Shown here piece after piece: positions 1-7,154 of a stretch of DNA of 39,951 nucleotides. Location: assembly GCA_910585455.1 (NCBI GenBank), contig CAJUEL010000043.1, positions 1 through 39,951 of the forward strand, written 5' to 3'. The notes below the pieces were generated by a model. That model did no database searches, was not told the DNA's origin, and worked only from the letters and a program-made list of their open reading frames with translations. Source of the DNA: an uncultured Eisenbergiella sp. (GTDB lineage: Bacteria; Bacillota; Clostridia; Lachnospirales; Lachnospiraceae). Each line of letters opens with the position of its first letter. Position 1 is the stretch's first letter. The translations under genes were made by a program, and so were the position numbers.

Positions 1-103
1 AGTCTATCAGATTTTGGACTTCCTTATCCGTTTCGTAAAGGTCTGTTTCTGCCACGATTTTAGCACACAGCCGCACCATGACTTTCTTTTCCATATCCGT
101 CAT
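1..103 (-). CDS. Partial gene downstream of the relaxase, hypothetical
   Basis: Only the first 34 codons are inside the window; the gene runs off the left edge. The visible product starts MTDMEKKVMVRLCAKIVAET and continues charged and helical. It begins 19 bp after the relaxase stop codon and has a purine-rich stretch (AGGGGG, then ACAGGAT) ahead of its ATG at 101-103, so it is probably the next gene of the mobilization operon. No family is recognised from this fragment. The frame is open and well positioned, but a short partial frame is weak evidence. Confidence 0.5.
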   Translation of the reverse strand, partial: MTDMEKKVMVRLCAKIVAETDLYETDKEVQNLID

Positions 104-122
104 ATCCTGTCAATCCCCCTTC

Positions 123-1493
123 CTATCGGCTCATTTCAAAGGCACGTTTCGGGCGTTTATTTGCCCTTTCTGCCTGTTCTAATGCCTTTGACCGTTCCAC
201 TATCAACTGTACTTGTTCCCTGCCAAAATGACGCTCTAAATGCCTTAAATCAGACGCTTTTTCCTGCAATCGGTCTATGGTGTCGCTCTGCTCCATGACC
301 TTATCCGTCAAGCGGCTAATCTGTATTTGTTGTCCGTCCACTTTGGCGGTCAGCTTCTTGCTCTGTTCCATAAGCTGTACGCACTTGATAGTCAGATTCT
401 TTACTACCTCTTTCAATTTCTCCACAAGCGGTAAAGCCTTTTTATCCCGATAAGTCTTTGCGCTCATCAATGCACCCGGCTCTGCCAACTGCCATTTTAT
501 ATCTTCATCATAAGCGTGAATATTGCGCTCCATGACTTCCTTAGACTGCACCATTTTATTAAGTTCCTGCTGTAACTTTTTCTGCCGTTTTTCCAACTTT
601 TCATTTTCGGAAAACAGTTTTTCCTTATCCTCTGTCAGTGTTTTCGCCTGCTCTTTCAGCAATAGATTTGTTTCGGAAAGCTCTGATACTTCCTGCCGGA
701 TTATTTCGCCCTCTTTGTGTATCTGCTCCATTTCCTGTTCTGCCGCTATCTGCTGATGAAGAATAGAAGATAATTCTTCCTTACTGCCGGAAATCGTCTG
801 CTCCAGTTCCGCAACCTCTTTCTGTCTTTCCTGCTTCTCAAAATCGAGTACCGACAAATGCTTATTATGAGTGCCTAGCTGTTTCCACTGTACGCCATGT
901 CGCCCCATGACTTTTGAAAGTTCCTGCTTCTCCGATTCTATCCACTGATTCCATTCCGTCATTCCCCTTGTGCCGCCTTTGAATCCCTGTTCTGATAATG
1001 CACCTTTAAGGGAAACTCTGGTACCAAGTCCACGCTTGCTGTTACGGATAAAAGGAACAAAATCAATGTGGATATGTGGTGTCTGCTCGTCCATGTGCAA
1101 ATGGCTTGAAAATACATAAAGGTTCGGATTCCTTTGCTGAAACTGCTCCATAAACTCGCACAAAATATCTTTCGCCAACTGCCCCTCATTGCTCTGCACA
1201 TTCATATCGTCCTTGTTGCCGATTTGAAAGATAACCTCATAAAACAATTTTTCCTGCTTTCCTCTGCGTATCTTTTCATAGTAATCGTCAATCTTTCTGT
1301 CACTCCGTTTCTGCTTTGCGTTGTAGCGTTCCAGTGCTTCATCAAAAAGATTGTGATAGACCTCTTTTATATCCGAGTGGCAAAATTCCACGTTATCCCG
1401 GCTTCGTTCCTTATCTACATTCTTTGCGCTAAAGGCTCTCGCATTGTGATTGACTGAACCTTTCCCCATCATGCCGCTAATCGTTCTTTCCAA
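123..1493 (-). CDS. MobV-type relaxase (plasmid recombination enzyme family)
   Basis: Predicted to nick the origin of transfer and lead the DNA strand into a conjugation channel supplied by another element. The N-terminal half carries the MobV histidine motif HMDEQTPHIH (about residues 133-142), preceded by the typical opening GKGSVNHNARAF and a YNAKQKRSDRKIDDYYEKIR segment. The second half is long coiled coil rich in E, K and Q, as in Pre/Mob proteins. The start is chosen at TTG 1491-1493: GGAGG lies 9 bases before it, whereas the in-frame ATG at 1511 overlaps that ribosome-binding site. About 456 residues, a normal length. It lies downstream of the RepA-like gene across a hairpin-rich spacer. 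Family assignment is firm; the exact start is an inference. Confidence 0.9.
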   Translation of the reverse strand: MERTISGMMGKGSVNHNARAFSAKNVDKERSRDNVEFCHSDIKEVYHNLFDEALERYNAKQKRSDRKIDDYYEKIRRGKQEKLFYEVIFQIGNKDDMNVQSNEGQLAKDILCEFMEQFQQRNPNLYVFSSHLHMDEQTPHIHIDFVPFIRNSKRGLGTRVSLKGALSEQGFKGGTRGMTEWNQWIESEKQELSKVMGRHGVQWKQLGTHNKHLSVLDFEKQERQKEVAELEQTISGSKEELSSILHQQIAAEQEMEQIHKEGEIIRQEVSELSETNLLLKEQAKTLTEDKEKLFSENEKLEKRQKKLQQELNKMVQSKEVMERNIHAYDEDIKWQLAEPGALMSAKTYRDKKALPLVEKLKEVVKNLTIKCVQLMEQSKKLTAKVDGQQIQISRLTDKVMEQSDTIDRLQEKASDLRHLERHFGREQVQLIVERSKALEQAERANKRPKRAFEMSR

Positions 1494-1530
1494 TAGGCAT
1501 ATCCTCCACATTCTATATACTGATTTTACT

Positions 1531-1667
1531 GCGCCGACAGGCGCAAGGCTTTGTTACTTTCCCGAAAGTAACGCAAAAGCACTTTCGACACGCTCCGCTT
1601 TATCAAAAGTGCCTTTGCGCCCTGCCGGGAGCTTTTCCGTCCTACGGACGGGGCGGCTTTTCGCCGC
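1531..1667. other. Cluster of five inverted repeats, candidate origin of transfer
   Basis: The spacer between relaxase and RepA-like gene holds consecutive inverted repeats: GCGCC/GGCGC (1531-1544); GTTACTTT/AAAGTAAC (1553-1572, loop CCCG); a 16-bp pair with two mismatches (1573-1588 with 1603-1618); CCGTCC/GGACGG (1637-1651); GCGGC/GCCGC (1653-1667). MobV elements usually carry their oriT as inverted repeats just upstream of the relaxase gene, which is this position. No nic site is identified, so oriT is an inference from place and structure. Confidence 0.5.
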
Positions 1668-1745
1668 TTTGTTGCCGCCACGTTCCCAATCAAGGTGGCA
1701 AGATTACCCTATCTTTAGAAAAGGGAATCTTGCTATCTTCCTTTG

Positions 1746-2714
1746 CTACAAAATCCAGTACCATTGATTTCCCACTTTCACGCTGTCAATTTTCATTTCC
1801 TTTTTGGCATTCCATAGCGTTTTCTTCTTAATCCCCCTCTCCTTTGCCGCTTCTGTAATCTCATTACATGACAACTGCCCCTCTGCCAAGACTTCCGCAA
1901 GAAACGATTTAGCGTCCTTTGTTTTCTGTCCTCTGCTTTCGCCGGAAAGTAATTCTTCAACCGTAATATCATAAACACCTTCCCAAGTAAAACCGTTATC
2001 CTTATCCATACGAAACGCTATTGAAGTTCCCTCCGGCGCAAGACTACTCTTGTCATGCGCTATCACACGCAAAGATGTATCGTCTTTTATCCTGCCAACT
2101 ACCAACACACTCCGAGCAGTAGCTTGAAAATCTATTGAACCCAATCCCCGGTAAGTAGATTTACTTCCGCTTGCTTTATTCATATGACCGATAAGAACAA
2201 TCGCACACCCATATTCTTCCGCAATATTTCCCAACTGTTTCAGCACTGGTCTGATTTCATTTGCCCGGTGCATATCCACGTCTGCGCCCAAATATGCTTG
2301 AATCGGGTCTAACACAACCATTTTTGCCCCGGTTTCCTTTATCGCCCGGACAAGCCTTTCATCTGTCATGCTCAAACAATCAATGCTTTCATCAATTACC
2401 AACACCCGGTTACAGTCTGCACCTGCTCCTAACAGTCGTGGCTTTATGGTATCTTCCAAGCTGTCCTCTGCGTTCTGATAAATCACGTTGACCGGCTCTC
2501 TACACTCTGCTGTTTCCTCACAAGGAAGCGCTTCGCCCCTTGTAAGAAGTGCCGCAAGGTGCAAAATAAAAGTGGTCTTTCCCTCTCCCGGATCGCCCTG
2601 CACAATCGTCAGCTTTCCATAGGGAATATAGGGATACCACAGCCAATTTACTTCTCTTGCTTCTACATCTTCCATGTTGATTAAACGGTAATTTTTCTCT
2701 CTTTTTTCTTCCAT
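1746..2714 (-). CDS. RepA-like RecA-fold ATPase (AAA_25 type)
   Basis: 322-residue ATPase of the RepA/DnaB-like RecA-fold group that travels with clostridial mobilizable elements; probably a helicase-like replication or mobilization protein. Walker A is GDPGEGKT at residues 40-47, a Walker B-like MVVLDPIQAYLG follows at about 131-142, and IVLIGHMNKASG fits the next conserved strand. The last 60 residues look like a helix-turn-helix (LSCNEITEAAKERGIKKKTLWNAKKEM). Start ATG has GGAGG six bases upstream. It sits between the integrase and the relaxase, all leftward. Exact biochemical role is not visible from sequence. Confidence 0.8.
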   Translation of the reverse strand: MEEKREKNYRLINMEDVEAREVNWLWYPYIPYGKLTIVQGDPGEGKTTFILHLAALLTRGEALPCEETAECREPVNVIYQNAEDSLEDTIKPRLLGAGADCNRVLVIDESIDCLSMTDERLVRAIKETGAKMVVLDPIQAYLGADVDMHRANEIRPVLKQLGNIAEEYGCAIVLIGHMNKASGSKSTYRGLGSIDFQATARSVLVVGRIKDDTSLRVIAHDKSSLAPEGTSIAFRMDKDNGFTWEGVYDITVEELLSGESRGQKTKDAKSFLAEVLAEGQLSCNEITEAAKERGIKKKTLWNAKKEMKIDSVKVGNQWYWIL

Positions 2715-2750
2715 TTGCGTCCTCCACTGAAATAATTTGATTGAGTTTCA

Positions 2751-2802
2751 GCAGAGCCTTTGTTATACTATATTTGCGAGATATAAATACAACAGGCTCT
2801 GC
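2751..2802 (-). promoter_or_regulatory. Inverted repeat between integrase and RepA-like gene
   Basis: A perfect 9-bp inverted repeat, GCAGAGCCT (2751-2759) and AGGCTCTGC (2794-2802), encloses a 34-base AT-rich loop with further TTGT/ACAA complementarity. It ends about 36 bp upstream of the RepA-like start codon. Neither side has a good T run, so it is more likely a leader structure or protein-binding site than a simple terminator. Function unknown. Confidence 0.4.
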
Positions 2803-2823
2803 CTTTGTAATGAAATGTCCTTG

Positions 2824-3897
2824 TCAATCGGCAGGGGCATTTTCATTTCTTGCGGCATTTAACATATCTGCCACTTTCTTTTGTTGATTAGGATATAAAT
2901 GTCCGTAAGTGTTCAGCGTGATTTTAATATCCCTATGTCCTAACCGTTCTTTTATAATCAAAGGCTGTACCCCTTGATTGATAAGATATGCCACATGACT
3001 ATGACGTAAATCATGCACTCTGATTTGCTTTACTCCCGATTTCACACACTCACGCTTCAGCTTATGCTGTACCGCTTCTGCCACAATGGGAAACAACCTT
3101 TCATTATCCGGCAGACCGTAACAGCGGTTCACATACATTTCAATCTCTTTTGTTAAAAATTGTGGAATGTCAATTACACGAACCGACTGTTCCGTTTTCG
3201 GTGTCGTAATAATATCTCTGCGCTCCGTTCTATAATAAGTCTTTGTGATACTGATTTGATTGTTCTCAAAATCAACATCTTCTTTTGTTAAAGCCAACAT
3301 TTCCCCCTCTCTGCAACCCGTCCAAAAAAGGATTTCAAAAATCACAAAATATTTGCTTTCCCGGTCAATACCGCTGATGAAGCAATCATAATCATCTTTC
3401 GTCCAAAAGTTCAGCTTGTCAGCGTCAGACTTTCCCATTTTCTTAACCTTTTTACATGGGTTATTATTGAGATTGTAAATGTTACTTGCATGAGTAAATA
3501 ATGCGGTAATCTGATTTTGCACCATGCGTAAATAAGTCTGCGAATACCCTTTTGCTCTGATAGCGTTCTGCCACTGGATAATATCAGAGGGGCTTATTTC
3601 GTTCATTTGCTTATTCTCAAAATACGGTAATACATGGGCTTCTATCATGTACCGCTTATTTTTTATCGTGCGTTCCTTTAGTTCTCCTGCCTTATCCCGG
3701 AAATACACATCAACAAATGCGCCTAACATCATATCCATATTGGCAGATGTACTTTTCAGAAATTCTCTTTCCCACTCCAACGCTTCTTTTTTCGTGGCAA
3801 AACCACGCTTCTTTTTGTGCTTCTTCTCCCCTTTCCAGTTTTCGTAATAGCATTGAGCAGTCCATTTCCCGGTCTTTTCATCTCTTGAAGCAGACAT
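2824..3897 (-). CDS. Tyrosine-type site-specific integrase
   Basis: 357-residue integrase of the Tn916/phage type that inserts and excises the element. An N-terminal arm-binding region (about 1-50) is followed by a SAM-like core-binding domain (55-155) and the catalytic domain (165-345). Catalytic residues are visible: R196 (GCREGE), K234 (TPKTEQS), H295 and R298 (HDLRHS), H321 (LGHRD) and nucleophile Y331 (NTYGHLY). It starts 14 bp after the excisionase stop and shares its promoter. Being nearest the right end, it points to the attachment site between 5.5 and 5.86 kb. It looks full length and intact. Confidence 0.95.
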   Translation of the reverse strand: MSASRDEKTGKWTAQCYYENWKGEKKHKKKRGFATKKEALEWEREFLKSTSANMDMMLGAFVDVYFRDKAGELKERTIKNKRYMIEAHVLPYFENKQMNEISPSDIIQWQNAIRAKGYSQTYLRMVQNQITALFTHASNIYNLNNNPCKKVKKMGKSDADKLNFWTKDDYDCFISGIDRESKYFVIFEILFWTGCREGEMLALTKEDVDFENNQISITKTYYRTERRDIITTPKTEQSVRVIDIPQFLTKEIEMYVNRCYGLPDNERLFPIVAEAVQHKLKRECVKSGVKQIRVHDLRHSHVAYLINQGVQPLIIKERLGHRDIKITLNTYGHLYPNQQKKVADMLNAARNENAPAD

Positions 3898-3911
3898 TCC
3901 TTATCCCCCTT

Positions 3912-4109
3912 TCATGCGGTTTGGTTCGGCTGATTGTAACCATAAAACTTTGTTTCCCAAAATGCCTTTGGCACTTTCCCGGCTATAACAAGATAACCAG
4001 CTTTTTTCAATTCTCCATTAAGTTCCCTTATCAGCTTGTAAGCATGACCTTTAGATACTCCTAATTCTTTCGATACATCTTCTGCTGTTAACATGTGATT
4101 TTCTTTCAA
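3912..4109 (-). CDS. Excisionase-like small helix-turn-helix protein
   Basis: 65-residue protein opening MKENHMLTAEDVSKELGVSKGHAYKLIRELN, a winged or MerR-like helix-turn-helix typical of excisionases encoded directly upstream of tyrosine integrases. The start is TTG at 4107-4109 with GAGAGGG seven bases before it; an ATG five codons in lacks good spacing. It is the first gene of the leftward xis-int operon, under the TTGACA/TATATT promoter and the palindromic operator. The role in excision is inferred from position and fold. Confidence 0.8.
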   Translation of the reverse strand: MKENHMLTAEDVSKELGVSKGHAYKLIRELNGELKKAGYLVIAGKVPKAFWETKFYGYNQPNQTA

Positions 4110-4131
4110 TAAATTACCCTCTCTTTCTTAT

Positions 4132-4158
4132 CTTGTATTATTACAAGATTTCTTGTAA
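4132..4158. promoter_or_regulatory. Overlapping palindromic operators in the xis/xre divergent region
   Basis: Two overlapping palindromes share one half-site: CTTGTA/TACAAG (4132-4147) and TTACAAG/CTTGTAA (4141-4158). A third CTTGTAA half-site lies at 4209-4215 against the -10 of the rightward promoter. The pair sits just downstream of the integrase-operon -10, where a bound repressor would block it. The divergent XRE protein is the obvious candidate ligand (inference). Confidence 0.65.
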
Positions 4159-4162
4159 TTTA

Positions 4163-4191
4163 AATATATTACATTATTTTTGGTTTGTCAA
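4163..4191 (-). promoter_or_regulatory. Promoter of the excisionase-integrase operon
   Basis: On the minus strand, -35 TTGACA (4186-4191) and -10 TATATT (4163-4168) are separated by 17 bp. The predicted start of transcription falls inside the operator palindromes at 4132-4158. Confidence 0.75.
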
Positions 4192-4193
4192 TA

Positions 4194-4221
4194 TTGATTA
4201 TTAAATTTCTTGTAATATATA
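4194..4221 (+). promoter_or_regulatory. Probable promoter of the XRE repressor gene
   Basis: TTGATT (4194-4199) and TATATA (4216-4221) are 16 bp apart on the plus strand. The CTTGTAA half-site at 4209-4215 abuts the -10, consistent with autoregulation. Other AT-rich boxes nearby make the exact promoter uncertain. Confidence 0.45.
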
Positions 4222-4273
4222 CATTGATTTTTGTATCTATATGTGCTACATTATTCTAAAAGGAGGTTTTGGA

Positions 4274-4783
4274 ATGAGATTAGGCGAATATTTTGAAGTG
4301 GGAAAACGAATGAAACAAGCCAGAACCAATGCAGGAATTAACCAGCGTGATATGTCCTCAAGACTTTCTTTGACTAATTCCTCATATTCCAATTATGAAA
4401 ATGGATACAGTGAACCGCCGGTAGAAACAATTTTAAAATTTTGTGATATTCTGGGAATTACACTTAACGATTTATTACAAATAAAGATTGTTTCAAACAA
4501 ATCATTAAGTGTAAAAACCTTTGCTGATTTTCTCGCAATTCTAATAGATTTAGACCGTAGAGGATTACAGATAAAGGGAAACACTACCTATTCACAGCAA
4601 GACAATCAGCTAACTGCTCATTTATCAATAGACATACCAAATGCACAAATTGCAACTTTTATTCCCGATTGGAATAAAGTAAATCAAGCATTAGCATCCG
4701 GCGAAATGGATAAAGAAGAATATGATATGTGGTTGGAAGATACTTTAAAATTATTTAATGTACCGATTGACGAATACATCTAA
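4274..4783 (+). CDS. XRE-family repressor of the mobile element
   Basis: 169-residue regulator. Residues 1-65 form a Cro/CI helix-turn-helix (KRMKQARTNAGINQRDMSSR then SYSNYENGYSEPPVETILK), as in phage-type repressors; the C-terminal half has no recognised domain and is probably for dimerisation. The start is the ATG with AAGGAGG eight bases upstream; an earlier in-frame ATG at 4241 lacks a ribosome-binding site. It is divergent from xis-int and flanked by palindromic operators, so it most likely represses excision and its own promoter. It also forms a rightward pair with the MazF-like gene and could act as its partner; that is speculation. Confidence 0.85.
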   Translation: MRLGEYFEVGKRMKQARTNAGINQRDMSSRLSLTNSSYSNYENGYSEPPVETILKFCDILGITLNDLLQIKIVSNKSLSVKTFADFLAILIDLDRRGLQIKGNTTYSQQDNQLTAHLSIDIPNAQIATFIPDWNKVNQALASGEMDKEEYDMWLEDTLKLFNVPIDEYI

Positions 4784-4838
4784 TTCACTTACACTTACTT
4801 GAAATAGATATTTTGTCGAAATCACAAAGGAGATTTGT

Positions 4839-5477
4839 ATGAACATTGACCTTACAAAAACTCAACAGTACCTCGAATGGTTCAAAAACAAGCTATATCT
4901 AAATGCCATTGCCCCCTCTGCTAAAAATCGTATTATATACAGAGGACAAGTATATCACTGCAACTTAGGCGTTGGAATTGGAAGTGAAGAATGCAAAGAA
5001 CGCCCCTGCGTAATTCTCCAATATAATTCAGCTAACAGAACATCACCTAATACGTTGGTTGCGCCTATAACGCATACCACCTCCACACTTCCTATTGTTG
5101 TGCCTATTACAGAGAAAAGAGATTCTTCCGGCAAACTGATACTTGACGGAAATGTTCTTCTTGGAAACATTACTTGTGTAAGCAAGGCAAGACTTGGCGA
5201 TTATATTACTGATTTATCTTCTGTAGAAATGAAAGCTGTCGATAAAGCCATTTCTTTATCGCTAGATATAAATCACTACTATCAGACTTTACAAAATATG
5301 TATGATGACAAATTACAATACATCGAAAAATTAAAACATAATCGCAGTTTGTTGCAAAGTGATTTGGATTCAAAACAGGAACAAATTGACAATTTCCAAA
5401 AGTTACTTGATACTTATCATTTTTCTGATATTGATAATTTAGCAGATTTTTTAGAAAAATCTCGAAAAGAAAAGTAG
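4839..5477 (+). CDS. PemK/MazF-like protein with C-terminal coiled coil
   Basis: 212-residue protein. Residues 35-125 match the MazF/PemK endoribonuclease fold: RGQVYHCNLGVGIGSEECKE, then RPCVILQYNSANRTSPNTLV and PITHTTSTLPIVVPI, including the conserved arginine before the central strand and the T/S-rich following loop. Residues 145-212 form an added coiled coil (YDDKLQYIEKLKHNRSLLQ, DSKQEQIDNFQKLLD), unusual for MazF, which is normally about 110 residues. The ribosome-binding site is AAAGGAG. No small MazE-like antitoxin gene is present; the upstream neighbour is the XRE regulator. Toxicity is not shown by sequence alone. Confidence 0.75.
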   Translation: MNIDLTKTQQYLEWFKNKLYLNAIAPSAKNRIIYRGQVYHCNLGVGIGSEECKERPCVILQYNSANRTSPNTLVAPITHTTSTLPIVVPITEKRDSSGKLILDGNVLLGNITCVSKARLGDYITDLSSVEMKAVDKAISLSLDINHYYQTLQNMYDDKLQYIEKLKHNRSLLQSDLDSKQEQIDNFQKLLDTYHFSDIDNLADFLEKSRKEK

Positions 5478-5518
5478 ACAAATCAAGATTTTCATGCTAA
5501 TATAAAGCTACAAGAAAG

Positions 5519-5537
5519 GTGTTCACGAGTGGGACAT
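5519..5537 (+). other. Short hairpin with ACGAGTG loop
   Basis: GTGTTC (5519-5524) pairs, with G-U wobbles, with GGACAT (5532-5537) around a 7-nt loop ACGAGTG. The same loop recurs in the two hairpins that follow. Confidence 0.4.
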
Positions 5538-5555
5538 TATTACAGTATTTCAAGC

Positions 5556-5586
5556 AAGGGAACTACGAGTGAGTTCCCTTTGTTTT
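5556..5586 (+). terminator. Rho-independent terminator of the xre-mazF unit
   Basis: AAGGGAACT (5556-5564) and AGTTCCCTT (5572-5580) form a perfect 9-bp stem around loop ACGAGTG, followed by TGTTTTT. It lies about 80 bp after the MazF-like stop codon. Confidence 0.8.
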
Positions 5587-5617
5587 TGCATAATATTTTT
5601 TCTTGGACATAAAATAT

Positions 5618-5662
5618 TATTACAATTCTTCTTTGGACGTGTGCCGAAGAATTTATTGTAAT
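5618..5662 (+). other. Imperfect stem between the two terminators
   Basis: ATTACAATTCTTC and its complement GAAGAAT plus TTGTAAT, interrupted by a short bulge, can form a long stem. Nothing identifies a function; it may be part of a diverged duplication with the flanking hairpins. Confidence 0.35.
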
Positions 5663-5670
5663 CAAGCAAA

Positions 5671-5702
5671 GGGAGTCACGAGCGGACTCCCTATTTATTT
5701 TT
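5671..5702 (+). terminator. Second rho-independent terminator
   Basis: GGGAGTC (5671-5677) and GACTCCC (5685-5691) form a 7-bp stem around loop ACGAGCG, followed by TATTTATTTTTT. With 5556-5586 it looks like a duplicated module: both are preceded by CAAGCAA and share the loop. Confidence 0.75.
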
Positions 5703-5721
5703 TAGAGCCATTTTAGAGCCA
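5700..5721. repeat. Tandem 11-bp direct repeat near the element boundary
   Basis: TTTTAGAGCCA occurs twice head to tail (5700-5710 and 5711-5721), and TAGAGCCA recurs inverted at 5843-5850, close to the tuf stop. Repeats like this near an integrase-proximal end are typical of integrase arm or core sites. The left end of the element is outside the window, so attL/attR cannot be compared. Confidence 0.45.
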
Positions 5722-5792
5722 CTAGCCATTTTTAATAAAATTCCAGCAAGCGACTTTTCCTTTTGTTCGCTATTATTTTCAGACATTAAGAA

Positions 5793-5826
5793 ACCGCAAC
5801 CCCTTGATTTCTCAAAGGATTGCGGT
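5793..5826 (-). terminator. Terminator of tuf / the str operon
   Basis: A 34-nt hairpin: ACCGCAA pairs with TTGCGGT, then CC/GG and TTGA/TCAA around loop TTTC, with two internal mismatches. On the minus strand it is followed by TTCTTAATG. It lies about 34 bp after the tuf stop and ends the rpsL-rpsG-fusA-tuf transcript. Confidence 0.75.
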
Positions 5827-5859
5827 GCTTATTTTAATTATTTGGCTCTATATCACTGA

Positions 5860-7047
5860 TTACTCAATGATAGTAGCAACCCTGCCTGAACCAACTGTTC
5901 TACCACCCTCACGGATAGCAAAGGTAAGTCCCTGCTCCATAGCTACAGGATGGATCAGCTCGATAGACATCTCTACGTTATCACCAGGCATGCACATTTC
6001 TGTGCCGGCAGGCAGTTCGCAAACACCAGTAACGTCAGTTGTACGGAAGTAGAACTGAGGTCTGTAGTTGTTGAAGAAAGGTGTATGACGGCCACCCTCG
6101 TCCTTTGTCAGAACGTAAACCTGAGCGGTAAACTTATGATGGCAGGTAACAGAGCCGGGTTTCGCAAGAACCTGTCCTCTTTCGATTTCGGTTCTCTGCA
6201 CACCACGAAGCAGTGCGCCGATGTTATCACCAGCCTGTGCCTCATCCAGCATCTTACGGAACATTTCGATACCGGTTACAACAGTCTTCTTGGTCTCTTC
6301 CTTGATACCAACGATTTCAACTTCCTCGTTTAGATGCAGAGTACCTCTTTCTACTCTACCGGTAGCAACGGTACCACGACCTGTGATCGTGAATACGTCT
6401 TCTACAGGCATCAGGAAAGGCTTGTCGGTATCACGCTGAGGATCGGGAACATACTCGTCAACGGTCTTCATCAGCTCAAGAACCTTGTCGCCCCACTCGC
6501 TGTTGGGATCTTCCAGAGCCTTCAGTGCGGAACCTCTGATGATCGGGCAGTCATTGAAGCCATACTCTTCGAGCTGTTCGGTAACTTCCATCTCAACCAG
6601 CTCAAGCAGCTCAGCATCGTCAACCATATCGCACTTGTTCAGGAACACAACGATATAAGGAACGCCTACCTGACGGGACAGAAGGATGTGCTCCTTGGTC
6701 TGTGCCATAACACCGTCAGTTGCAGCCACAACCAGGATTGCGCCGTCCATCTGCGCAGCACCGGTGATCATGTTCTTAACGTAGTCAGCATGTCCAGGGC
6801 AGTCAACGTGTGCATAGTGTCTGTTCTCTGTCTCATACTCAACGTGTGCAGTAGAGATGGTGATTCCACGCTCTCTCTCTTCGGGAGCCTTATCGATCAT
6901 ATCGAAAGCTACCGCTTCGCCGGTACCAAGTCTTGTGTTCAGAGTCTTGGTGATCGCAGCGGTCAGAGTTGTTTTACCATGGTCAACGTGACCAATGGTA
7001 CCAATGTTACAATGCGGCTTGTTTCTTTCAAATTTAGCTTTAGCCAT
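5860..7047 (-). CDS. tuf: Elongation factor Tu
   Basis: 395-residue GTPase that brings aminoacyl-tRNA to the ribosome. GTP-binding motifs are all present: GHVDHGKT (residues 19-26), DCPGH and NKCD, with RGITI in switch I. Domains II and III are complete to the C-terminal GSGRVATIIE. The ATG has AAGGAGG upstream. It is the last gene of the str operon but also has its own consensus promoter in the fusA-tuf gap. The mobile element begins just past its terminator. Confidence 0.99.
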   Translation of the reverse strand: MAKAKFERNKPHCNIGTIGHVDHGKTTLTAAITKTLNTRLGTGEAVAFDMIDKAPEERERGITISTAHVEYETENRHYAHVDCPGHADYVKNMITGAAQMDGAILVVAATDGVMAQTKEHILLSRQVGVPYIVVFLNKCDMVDDAELLELVEMEVTEQLEEYGFNDCPIIRGSALKALEDPNSEWGDKVLELMKTVDEYVPDPQRDTDKPFLMPVEDVFTITGRGTVATGRVERGTLHLNEEVEIVGIKEETKKTVVTGIEMFRKMLDEAQAGDNIGALLRGVQRTEIERGQVLAKPGSVTCHHKFTAQVYVLTKDEGGRHTPFFNNYRPQFYFRTTDVTGVCELPAGTEMCMPGDNVEMSIELIHPVAMEQGLTFAIREGGRTVGSGRVATIIE

Positions 7048-7106
7048 TGCCTGTAATCCTCCTTAAATCAATGAATAGGTAATTTTTGTTAATTCAGCTA
7101 TTAACG

Positions 7107-7135
7107 ATTATATTCGATAATGGCTGTATTTTCAA
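7107..7135 (-). promoter_or_regulatory. Internal promoter of tuf
   Basis: Minus strand TTGAAA (7130-7135), 17-bp spacer, TATAAT (7107-7112): a near-perfect sigma-A promoter in the 107-bp fusA-tuf gap, about 60 bp before the tuf start. It would let EF-Tu be made in excess over the rest of the operon. Confidence 0.8.
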
Positions 7136-7154
7136 GTATTATTTGCAAATATTC

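Noticed and set aside
5950..7056. Long plus-strand open frames opposite tuf
   Set aside because: They mirror the codon pattern of tuf, have no domains or ribosome-binding sites, and are typical antisense shadows of a strongly biased gene.
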